Of a stretch of 64,000 bases of DNA, positions 26,803-34,445 are shown one piece after another. The DNA lies in the NCBI RefSeq assembly GCF_036010325.1, contig NZ_CP108549.1, forward strand, positions 6,448,001 to 6,512,000, given 5' to 3'. The DNA comes from Streptomyces sp. NBC_01210 (GTDB taxonomy: Bacteria > Actinomycetota > Actinomycetes > Streptomycetales > Streptomycetaceae). The first letter of the stretch is position 1, and every line of letters starts with the position of its first letter. The notes under the pieces were generated by a model. The model was not told the origin of the DNA. It made no database searches and saw only the letters and a list, made by a program, of their open reading frames with translations. A program made the position numbers and the translations under genes.

Positions 26803-27732
26803 TCATGACTGCTCACCCGACCACATCTGCCACGGCTGCCGCGCCACCCAATCGTCCACCGGCGCCGGCTTCACCGAGAGCGCCTCCGCGGTGGCGCCGT
26901 CGTCGCCCGCCAGCAGACCGGGCTCCGCGCCGCTCGCCATGTAGTGGTAGATCCCCGCCACTCCGGCCGCCGCCTCGCGGCCAAGGATCTGCGCCAGCCC
27001 CTGCTCGAAGATGCCCGGCTCCAGCGGCACGTAGCGGACATCGCGCCCGAGCCCCTGCCCGAACGCCGCCGCGAGCTCACTGCCCGTCAGCGTCTGCGCA
27101 CCGCCGATGTCGAAGGTGCGGCCCGCCACGCCGTCGACCGTGAGCGCCGCGTAGACCGCCTCCGCCAGGTCCCGGTGCGAGATCCACGCGGTCGGCGCGT
27201 CGGCCGGCAGCGGATAGGCGAGCACACCCTCGTTCACCAGCGCCGGGCCGTTCCACGGGCTGAAGAGGTTGTCGAGATAGACCGGCGGTCGTACGACCAC
27301 GACCTCCACGCCGCTCTGGGCGAGGCTCTCCCGGAACACCGTCTCGGCGAGCCGGCGCGTCTCGAAAGCCGCGACATTCGTGGTCCGGTCCGGGATACGG
27401 GTGTTGGCGTTGTAGACCAGTCGGCGCAGCCCGGCCTCGCGGGCCGCCTTCGCGATGTGCTGTGCGTACGTCATGACCCGCTCGGCCTGGTACACGAGCG
27501 GCAGCACCACCGCGGCGTGTGTGGCCCCTGCGAAGAGCTGGCGTACGTCTTCATACCGCCCGAGGTCACCGCCGGCGACGGAGATGCCGGGCAGCTCCGG
27601 GCGGTCCGCGTCGGACTTGCGGCTCAGTGTGCGGACCCGGTGGTGCCGTTCGGCCAGCAGGCGGGCCGTCGCACCGCCCTGGAAGCCGGTCGCCCCCACA
27701 ACCGCTACGCGCATCGGATTGTGATCGGACAT
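26803..27732 (-). CDS. NmrA-like NAD(P)-binding reductase
   Basis: A 309-residue protein of the atypical short-chain dehydrogenase group. The nucleotide loop is VAVVGATGFQGGATARLL; it continues with VRTLSRKSDADRPEL, a basic loop suggesting NADPH. It has the NmrA pattern RRLVYNANTRIPDR and VVVRPPVYLDN instead of a classical YxxxK. Members are quinone or azo reductases, redox-sensing regulators or tailoring enzymes. The ATG at 27732 gives the normal family start. It is divergent from an AraC-type gene, and the four-gene oxidoreductase run follows that gene, so a shared function is possible. The substrate is unknown. Confidence 0.85.
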   Translation of the reverse strand: MSDHNPMRVAVVGATGFQGGATARLLAERHHRVRTLSRKSDADRPELPGISVAGGDLGRYEDVRQLFAGATHAAVVLPLVYQAERVMTYAQHIAKAAREAGLRRLVYNANTRIPDRTTNVAAFETRRLAETVFRESLAQSGVEVVVVRPPVYLDNLFSPWNGPALVNEGVLAYPLPADAPTAWISHRDLAEAVYAALTVDGVAGRTFDIGGAQTLTGSELAAAFGQGLGRDVRYVPLEPGIFEQGLAQILGREAAAGVAGIYHYMASGAEPGLLAGDDGATAEALSVKPAPVDDWVARQPWQMWSGEQS

Positions 27733-27850
27733 AAGTCTGATGAGCCCTTCGATAGGGTGTGACTGCTGCCGTGAACGGCTCTTCCAGGCTCGCGTCGGTG
27801 GCTTCGGCCGATCAATTAACAAACCGGGGCGGAGGTTGAAGGATCGTCCA

Positions 27851-28819
27851 ATGGAACCCACGGAATCCGAAGGCGACGATCTCCTCAGTGAACTGCTGAA
27901 ACCCCTCCGTCTCACCGGGGTCTTCGACAGCCGCTGGCATGTCAGCGCACCCTGGGCCATCGAGGGCGACGCGGAACAGAGCTGCGCCGTACTCCACTTC
28001 ATCACCGAGGGCGGCTGCTGGATCACCGGCGAGGACCAGACCCCGCTCGAACTGCACGAAGGCGACCTCGCCGTGTTCCCCACCGGCACCGCCCACCGGC
28101 TCTCCGACCGGCCCGACCGGCGGGGCGTGGCGCTCGCCGCCGTACTGCCCGAGCGCCAGCCCGGCACCTCCGGCGAGATCAGGATCGAGGGCGAAGGCCC
28201 CGAGAGCCGCCTCCTCTGCGCCGGACTGCACTACGACGCCAGCGCCGCCACCGGCCTCTACAAGGCGCTGCCCTGGGCGCTGGTGCTCGACGGCTCCCAG
28301 GTGGACAAGGAGCCGCTGCTGCGCGACACCCTGCGGCTGCTCGCCGCCACCGACCGGCCCGTGGGTCCCGGCGACCGGCTGATCACGCTGCGCGCCTTCG
28401 AGATGGCGCTCGTCCTCGCGCTGCGGCCGCTGCTGCGCGAGCTCGCCGACAACCCCTCCTCGCTGCCCGTGCTGCGCCACCCGGGCATCAGCAAGGCCAT
28501 GGTGATCATCGCGACCCGGTTCGCGGAGCCCTGGACCATCGAGTCGCTCGCCCGCGAGGTCGGCATGTCCCGTTCCGCCTTCACCGCCGCCTTCCGTGAC
28601 CTGGTCGGCGAGGCGCCCGCACGGCATCTGACGGGCCGGCGGATGCAGGAGGCGGCCCGACTGCTCGGCGAGACCTCGCTGCCGCAGTCGGCCGTGCCGC
28701 AGCGCGTCGGCTACCAGAGCGCCGTCGGCTTCCACCTCGCTTTCCGGAAGTGGTACGGAATGACGCCGGGGGAGTACCGGTCGAAAAGCCCCTCAGCTGC
28801 AAGGCTGGCCGGTTATTAA
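27851..28819 (+). CDS. AraC-family regulator with cupin-like sensor domain
   Basis: A 322-residue regulator. Residues about 1-190 form a cupin-type domain (AVLHFITEGGCWITGEDQ, LELHEGDLAVFPTGTAHRLS). Residues about 215-315 hold the double helix-turn-helix (IESLAREVGMSRSAFTAAF and PQSAVPQRVGYQSAVGFHLA, ending YGMTPGEYR). Proteins of this form commonly activate a neighbouring reductase gene. The ATG at 27851 is the natural start. It is divergent from the NmrA-like gene (118-bp gap) and 86 bases upstream of the HpaB-like gene on the same strand, so it is a good candidate regulator for either or both. Confidence 0.9.
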   Translation: MEPTESEGDDLLSELLKPLRLTGVFDSRWHVSAPWAIEGDAEQSCAVLHFITEGGCWITGEDQTPLELHEGDLAVFPTGTAHRLSDRPDRRGVALAAVLPERQPGTSGEIRIEGEGPESRLLCAGLHYDASAATGLYKALPWALVLDGSQVDKEPLLRDTLRLLAATDRPVGPGDRLITLRAFEMALVLALRPLLRELADNPSSLPVLRHPGISKAMVIIATRFAEPWTIESLAREVGMSRSAFTAAFRDLVGEAPARHLTGRRMQEAARLLGETSLPQSAVPQRVGYQSAVGFHLAFRKWYGMTPGEYRSKSPSAARLAGY

Positions 28820-28905
28820 CTACCGCTGGACGGTCGTTCATTGCCCTGTGTCCTTGGCGGGATACAGGCTCGCTGAGTCGAGAGCCATCCGTTTGAGGAG
28901 AGACG

Positions 28906-30336
28906 TTGACCAGGTCCGGCCAGGATTACCTCGAGTCGCTCTGTGATGGGCGCGAGGTGTGGCTCGACGGCGAACGGGTCAAGGACGTCACCCGCCACGC
29001 CGGCTTCCGCAACACCGCGGCGTCGATCGCCGGCCTGTACGACCTGGCGCACGACTCCGAGTACAGCGAAGTGCTCACCTGCGGCGGCGTCCACCGGGCC
29101 TTCGCCGTACCGCGCTCGTACGAAGACCTGGTCGCGCGGCGCACCGCGTACAAGGTGTGGGCGGAGTCGAGCTTCGGCTTTCTCGGCCGTACGCCGGACT
29201 ACATGGCGGGTGGTGCCGCCGGCTTCGCCGCCGTGCCGCGGCTGTTCACCACCGACTCCTTCGACGGCGCCGAGAACGCTCTCGCTTTCCACCGCAGGCT
29301 CGCCGAGGGCGATCTGTACTCGGCCTTCACCATCACCAACCCGCACTCCGGCAAGGGGGAGGACGACCTGGTGGTGCGGGTCGTCGCCGAGAAGGACGGC
29401 GGGATCGTGGTGAGCGGCGCGAAGATGATCGGCACCGGCGCGGTCTTCGCCGACGAGGTGATCGTCGGCACGATCGAGCCGCTGGCCCCGGAGGACGTGG
29501 AGCACGCGCTGTGCTTCTCCCTCCCGGTCGACACGCCGGGCCTGAAGTTCGTCTCGCGTACGTCCTACGAGGCACAGGCCCGGAGCGTCTTCGACAACCC
29601 GCTCTCCTCCCGCTTCGACGAGAACGACGCGCTGCTCGTGTGCGAAGAGGTCTTCGTACCCTGGGAGCGGGTGCTGACCTACCGCAATGTCGAGGCGACC
29701 GGCGCGATGTGGTGGCAGACGCCTGCCTATCTCAACTTCGGGCACCAGGCGGCCACCCGCTTCTGGACCAAGCTCGAATTCCTCACCGGCCTCGCCATCC
29801 TGCTGACCCGCGCCAACAAGACGTACCAACTGCCGCCCGTCACCCAGTCGGTCGGCCGGCTGCTCGGCATGGTCGCCCAGGCCAAGGCTTTTGTACTGGC
29901 CGCCGAGGCCGACTGCGAACAGGTCGACGGCGGCCGCGGCGGCGTCATGCCCGGCCAGGAGATCTCCTTCGCCCAGCGCATCATGGCCGGCGAGCTCTAC
30001 CCGCGCGCCGTCCAGGAGATCAAGCTGCTCGCGGGCGGCGGCGTCATCCAGCTGCCCGCGTCCGCCGAGGACCTGCTCCACCCTCAGCTCGGTCCCGTCG
30101 TCCAGAAGTACCTGCGCGTGCCCGGCACTGGGGCCGAGGACCGGATCAAGCTGCTCAAGCTGGTCTGGGACGCACTCGGTTCGGAGTTCGCCGGACGCCA
30201 TGAGCAGTACGAGCGCTTCTACCACGGCGCCCCGCACGTCTATCTGACCATGCAGACGTGGGCGGGCGGCGCCGAGAGCTGCGAGGAGCTGGCCCAGGCC
30301 TGCCTCGACGGCTATGGCCTGAGGACCGGCAAGTGA
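28906..30336 (+). CDS. HpaB-like flavin-dependent aromatic hydroxylase
   Basis: A 476-residue protein of the 4-hydroxyphenylacetate 3-hydroxylase large-subunit family. These two-component monooxygenases use FADH2 from a separate reductase to hydroxylate phenols or oxidise related compounds. Visible family features are TRSGQDYLESLCDGREVWLD, the N-terminal ITNPHSGKGEDD (flavin side), FVPWERVLTYRN and the helical C-terminus. The start is TTG 28906, with GAGGAG five bases upstream. Its stop overlaps the exporter start in a GTGA. No flavin reductase gene is next to it, so reduced flavin must come from elsewhere. It could act on a tyrosine- or tryptophan-derived compound. Confidence 0.88.
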   Translation: MTRSGQDYLESLCDGREVWLDGERVKDVTRHAGFRNTAASIAGLYDLAHDSEYSEVLTCGGVHRAFAVPRSYEDLVARRTAYKVWAESSFGFLGRTPDYMAGGAAGFAAVPRLFTTDSFDGAENALAFHRRLAEGDLYSAFTITNPHSGKGEDDLVVRVVAEKDGGIVVSGAKMIGTGAVFADEVIVGTIEPLAPEDVEHALCFSLPVDTPGLKFVSRTSYEAQARSVFDNPLSSRFDENDALLVCEEVFVPWERVLTYRNVEATGAMWWQTPAYLNFGHQAATRFWTKLEFLTGLAILLTRANKTYQLPPVTQSVGRLLGMVAQAKAFVLAAEADCEQVDGGRGGVMPGQEISFAQRIMAGELYPRAVQEIKLLAGGGVIQLPASAEDLLHPQLGPVVQKYLRVPGTGAEDRIKLLKLVWDALGSEFAGRHEQYERFYHGAPHVYLTMQTWAGGAESCEELAQACLDGYGLRTGK

Positions 30337-31754
30337 CCTCGGCCCGAACGGGCGCCGCGCTCGCGCTGCTCGCCTCCACCCAGCTGCTGCTGATCATGGA
30401 CACCGCGATCATCAATGTCGCGCTGCCGTCGGTCGGCGACGACCTCGGCTCCGGCTCGGCCGGTCTGTCCTGGGTGGCCAACGCGTATCTGATCACCTTC
30501 GGCGGGCTGCTGCTGCTCGGCGGCCGCACCGCCGATCTGCTCGGCCACCGGCGGCTCTACCTCACCGGCCTCGGACTGCTGGCCGCCGCCTCCGCGGCCG
30601 GCGGCATCGCCGGGACGGCGGGCGCGCTGATCGCCGCGCGGGCGGTGCAGGGCGTGGGGGCCGCACTCGCCGCCGCCGCGGCGTTCGCGCTGCTGCTCAA
30701 CCTCTTCCCGGACGGGCCCGGCCGGCACAAGGCGCTCGGCGTGTTCGCCGCGATGGGCGGACTCGGCGGCGTACTGGGCACCGTGCTCGGCGGCGTACTC
30801 ACCGACCTGCTCGGCTGGCGTTCCACGTTCTGGCTCAATGTGCTCGGCGGTCTGGTGCTCGGGTTACTCGCACTGCGCTTTCTCGACGGGGGGACGCGCA
30901 GCGCACAGCCCGGCTTCGATGTCGGCGGCGCGCTCACCGCCACCGGCGGCCTCGGCCTGATCGCGTACGCACTCGTCGGCGCGGGCGAGGCGGGCTGGAC
31001 CTCCCCGCGCACGCTCGCCGCCGGCGGCGCCGGTCTCGCCCTCCTCGCCGCCTTCGCCGTCATCGAGTCGAGGATCGCCCGCCCGCTGGTGCCGCCCGCC
31101 GTACTGCGCCGGCCCGCACTGCGCCTCGCCAACCTCCTCAGCGCGCTGGCCCAGATGGCGCTGTTCCCGATGTTCTTCCTGGTCAGCCTCTATCTGCAGA
31201 GCGTGCTCGGACAGTCCCCGCTGACCGGCGGCCTCGGACTGCTGCCGCTGTCGCTCGTCGTCGTCGCCGTCGCACCGCAGACCGGCCGTCTCATCCTCCG
31301 TATCGGGCTCGGATCCACCATGACGCTCGGCTTCGCACTGCTCTTCGCCGGCATGGTCTGGCTGGCGCTCGCGCTCGCCGCCGACGGCACCTTCCTCAGC
31401 ACGGTCCTCGCGCCGAGCCTGGTGCTCGGCATCGCTCTGCCGCTGGTCATGGTCACCACCAATGTGGCCGCCACCGCGGACGCCGCTCCCGAGGAGACCG
31501 GGCTCGCCTCCGGACTCATCAACACCAGCCAGCAGTTCGGCTCGGTCCTCGGACTCGCCGTCCTGGTGGCCGTCGCGACCACCGGCACCGGAGCGGCTGG
31601 CGGCGCCGGCGCCGAGACCGCCGGCTTCCGGTCCGCGCTGCTGGTCGGTGCCGGCTTCGCGGCCCTGGCCGCCCTGCTCTCCGTACGGCTGCGGCTGCCC
31701 GTACCCGCGATGGCGCCGCCACGCCAGGACCGCGTGGGCGGCGCCGTGGAGTGA
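30333..31754 (+). CDS. DHA2-family MFS exporter containing a TTA codon
   Basis: A 473-residue transporter with about 14 membrane helices. It has the DHA2 pattern STQLLLIMDTAIINVALPSV at the start, the motif-A-like GRTADLLGHRRLYL and the antiporter motif GGVLGTVLGGVLTDLLGW. The GTG at 30333 overlaps the upstream stop by four bases. Codon 178 (30864-30866) is TTA, read by the bldA tRNA in Streptomyces and typical of genes tied to development or secondary metabolism. In this cassette it probably exports the pathway product or gives self-resistance. Confidence 0.92.
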   Translation: MTSARTGAALALLASTQLLLIMDTAIINVALPSVGDDLGSGSAGLSWVANAYLITFGGLLLLGGRTADLLGHRRLYLTGLGLLAAASAAGGIAGTAGALIAARAVQGVGAALAAAAAFALLLNLFPDGPGRHKALGVFAAMGGLGGVLGTVLGGVLTDLLGWRSTFWLNVLGGLVLGLLALRFLDGGTRSAQPGFDVGGALTATGGLGLIAYALVGAGEAGWTSPRTLAAGGAGLALLAAFAVIESRIARPLVPPAVLRRPALRLANLLSALAQMALFPMFFLVSLYLQSVLGQSPLTGGLGLLPLSLVVVAVAPQTGRLILRIGLGSTMTLGFALLFAGMVWLALALAADGTFLSTVLAPSLVLGIALPLVMVTTNVAATADAAPEETGLASGLINTSQQFGSVLGLAVLVAVATTGTGAAGGAGAETAGFRSALLVGAGFAALAALLSVRLRLPVPAMAPPRQDRVGGAVE

Positions 31755-31850
31755 CCGTGTGCGGCGCGAAAGCGTGCGGAGAACGCATGCGGCGAACAGC
31801 GTCCGGTGACCGCGTGACGCCGGCCGCTCCGCATCCTACCCACTGAATCG

Positions 31851-32996
31851 ATGTTGCCCGAGGGGGGCATTCCGTTGACCCTGTACGACCTTGTCGCGCC
31901 CGGTCTCGATCTGCGCGGTGAACCGCGTTACCGGATAGCAGAGATACGCGCGGCCGACCCGCTCGGCGCCGACGCGCTGCTTGCCGCGCTGCCCACGATG
32001 AACGCCGACGCCGATGTGCCCGCGCTCACCGTCGCCCTGCGCACCCTCGTACCCGACCCCGACCGGGTCGCCGCACTCGGCGTCACCGACGCGCTCGCCG
32101 CCATGCGCGACCTCGGCATCCTCCTCGGCTCCCTCAAACGCCACGGCACCGAACCCGTCGCCGCCGTGCCCGAAGTCCTGCCGGTGCTCGAGGAGCTGGG
32201 ACGGCGCACCGACATGGTGCCGCGCGACACGGTGCACCACTACACGACCTGGAACCCGCTCGGACCCCGGCAGCGGATGTACACGGGCGACAAGATGGAG
32301 GGCAACCTCCAGGACGCCGTGCGGATGGTCTTCCCGAGCCTGGTCGCCGCACTCGACACCTGCGCGGAACTGGCCCGCCTGGAACCGTACGAACCCGGCT
32401 TCGCCCTCGCACTCGACCGTATGGCGCAGCATGTGCAGTCCATGGTCGACTCCATCGACTTCACCGTCGCCAATGTCTCACCGGTCTTCTTCGCGCAGGA
32501 GATGCGCTCCTACTTCGAGGAGATCGACGTCGCGGGCCACGAATACCTCGGCCCGGCCGCCGCCCAGGTGCCGCTCTGGCTGGTCGATCTGACGCTGTGG
32601 CAGTGCGACCGCAGCAACCCCGCATACGACGAGTTCCTCCGCGAATCGGTGCAGTACAGCCTCCCCTCCTGGCGCGACCACTTCGCCAGGCACCAGGGCG
32701 GCACCTCCGCCGTCTCCAAGCTCTCCGCCGCCATCAGCTGGGAGGCGGTCGACAGGCTGCCGCCGCAGCTCGCCGCGTCCGCGGTCTCCCTCACCCGGGT
32801 GCTGCGCATCCTCAAGACCTTCCGCGCCCGCCATATGACCGTCGCCCGCAAGGCGTACAGCGATGAGGTGCGGCTGTACGAGATGGGCAGCGGCGGGGCC
32901 CCGATCGCACTGCTGCGCTCGGTGCTCGATCTCACCAGGGACAACGAGACCCTCGTACGCCGCTCCGTCGAGCGGCCGCACACCCCCGCTGCCTGA
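31851..32996 (+). CDS. PrnB-family (DUF1864) heme-dioxygenase-like protein
   Basis: A 381-residue helical protein resembling PrnB, the pyrrolnitrin enzyme that rearranges 7-chlorotryptophan and shares the indoleamine/tryptophan dioxygenase fold. Family-like stretches are RDLGILLGSLKRHGTEP, RRTDMVPRDTVHHYTTWNP, SPVFFAQEMRSYFEEIDVAG and YLGPAAAQVPLWLVDLTLW. Several histidines could ligate heme. ATG 31851 lacks a ribosome site; TTG 31875 has GAGGGGGG seven bases upstream and may be the true start (373 residues). It lies 96 bases after the exporter and 23 before the PhzS-like gene. Whether it binds heme or uses tryptophan is inference; the family match is from memory. Confidence 0.75.
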   Translation: MLPEGGIPLTLYDLVAPGLDLRGEPRYRIAEIRAADPLGADALLAALPTMNADADVPALTVALRTLVPDPDRVAALGVTDALAAMRDLGILLGSLKRHGTEPVAAVPEVLPVLEELGRRTDMVPRDTVHHYTTWNPLGPRQRMYTGDKMEGNLQDAVRMVFPSLVAALDTCAELARLEPYEPGFALALDRMAQHVQSMVDSIDFTVANVSPVFFAQEMRSYFEEIDVAGHEYLGPAAAQVPLWLVDLTLWQCDRSNPAYDEFLRESVQYSLPSWRDHFARHQGGTSAVSKLSAAISWEAVDRLPPQLAASAVSLTRVLRILKTFRARHMTVARKAYSDEVRLYEMGSGGAPIALLRSVLDLTRDNETLVRRSVERPHTPAA

Positions 32997-33019
32997 CCGT
33001 CCCAGGAGGTCCGTCCCCC

Positions 33020-34306
33020 ATGACCCACATAATGATCGCCGGCGGTGGCATCGCCGGCCTCACCGCGGCACTCGCCCTGCACACCGCCGGATTCGAGAGG
33101 ATCACCGTCGTCGAGACGGCCCGCCGGATCCAGCCGGTCGGCGCCGGGCTGAACCTCATGCCCAACGCGGTACGCGAACTCGACGCGCTCGGGCTGCTCG
33201 ACCGGCTCGAGGAGCTGGCCGTACGCACCCGTGAGCTGCGCTACTACCACTGCCGCGGCGGACTCGTCTCCCGCGAGCCGCGCGGTCTCGGCGCCGGATA
33301 CCACTGGCCGCAGCTCTCCATCCAGCGCGGCGACCTCCAGCTGGCCCTCGCCGACGCGGTACGCGAACGGCTAGGCCCCGGCGCACTCGTGGGCGGCGTC
33401 CGGGTCATCGGCCTCGACCCGCTTCCCGACGGCCGGCCCCGCGTCCAGCTGGAGCACCGCGACGGCGCACGGCGCGGCAAGGCCTCCCTCGAACCGGATG
33501 TCCTCATCGGCGCCGACGGCATCCGCTCGACGGTCCGCGCGGCCCTCAACCCGGGCGAGGGCGAGCCGCCGTGGAACGGGATGCTCGTGTGGCGCGGCGT
33601 CTCCTCGCTGCCCGCCGATCGGATCGGCACGTTCATGTTCATCGCGGGCGACGACCGGCAGAAGGCAGTCGTCTACCCGATGACCGAGCCCGCCGGGGAC
33701 ACCGGCGAGGTGCTCGTCAACTGGGCGCTCGCGATGCCCGCCGACTCCATCGACGACGCTACGCGCGGAGACTGGAACCGGCCGGTGCCGGTCGCCACAT
33801 TCCTGCACCACTACGAGGGCTGGGACTTCGACGGCGTCAGCGTCCCCGAAGTGCTCCGGGCCGCCGACACCGCCTTCGAGTACCCGATGGTGGACCGCGA
33901 GCCGCTCGCGCGCTGGTCGTACGGCCGTACGACGCTGATCGGCGATGCCGCCCACGCCATGTACCCGATCGGCTCCAACGGCGCGACCCAGTCCATCGTC
34001 GACGGCCGCGCGCTGGCCCACGCCATGGCCCGGTACCCGGATCCGGTCGAGGCGCTGGCCGCTTACGAGGCGGAGCGCAGGCCCGCCATGACCGAGCTTC
34101 AGCGGGCGAACCGGCAGCTGGGCCCCGAGATCGTCATCAATATGGCTCATGAGCGTGCGCCGGACGGCTTCACCGACATCCACGAGGTGATACCGGCGCG
34201 GGAACTCGCCGAGATCGCCGCCCGGTATGCGGCGACCGGAGCCTTCGACCCGGAGTCCGTCAACCAGGGTTCCCCGTACGGCATTTCGGCGCGTTCGCCT
34301 CGCTGA
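33020..34306 (+). CDS. PhzS-like FAD-dependent monooxygenase
   Basis: A 428-residue class A flavoprotein. FAD-binding motifs are IAGGGIAGLTAALALHTAGF, VLIGADGIRSTVRAAL and LIGDAAHAMYPIGSNGATQ. The segments HWPQLSIQRGDLQLALADAV, GMLVWRGVSS and FEYPMVDREPLARWSYG track Pseudomonas PhzS (phenazine-1-carboxylate decarboxylating hydroxylase) closely as I recall it. Relatives also include salicylate hydroxylases. The ATG has AGGAGG ten bases upstream. It is the last gene of the HpaB-exporter-PrnB-flavoprotein run. No phenazine core genes are here, so the substrate is likely another aromatic acid or indole-derived ring. Confidence 0.88.
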   Translation: MTHIMIAGGGIAGLTAALALHTAGFERITVVETARRIQPVGAGLNLMPNAVRELDALGLLDRLEELAVRTRELRYYHCRGGLVSREPRGLGAGYHWPQLSIQRGDLQLALADAVRERLGPGALVGGVRVIGLDPLPDGRPRVQLEHRDGARRGKASLEPDVLIGADGIRSTVRAALNPGEGEPPWNGMLVWRGVSSLPADRIGTFMFIAGDDRQKAVVYPMTEPAGDTGEVLVNWALAMPADSIDDATRGDWNRPVPVATFLHHYEGWDFDGVSVPEVLRAADTAFEYPMVDREPLARWSYGRTTLIGDAAHAMYPIGSNGATQSIVDGRALAHAMARYPDPVEALAAYEAERRPAMTELQRANRQLGPEIVINMAHERAPDGFTDIHEVIPARELAEIAARYAATGAFDPESVNQGSPYGISARSPR

Positions 34307-34445
34307 GTGCCCCCGCGGGCGCCCGCCGGACGACCGCGCGCCGTGGTTGAGGAGGCTCGGCTACCACTACCGTCTGGGGTGACGGAGAGGCGCACACCGT
34401 CGTGCGTCCCCTCGGATGCGTACCTCCCCTGCGAAGGTGGGACCC

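Noticed and set aside
26283..26816. Minus-strand frame through the three 50-bp repeats with a recurring RGSCAATYA peptide
   Set aside because: The peptide repeats only because the DNA repeats; the frame has poor codon structure and overlaps the glgE 5' end.
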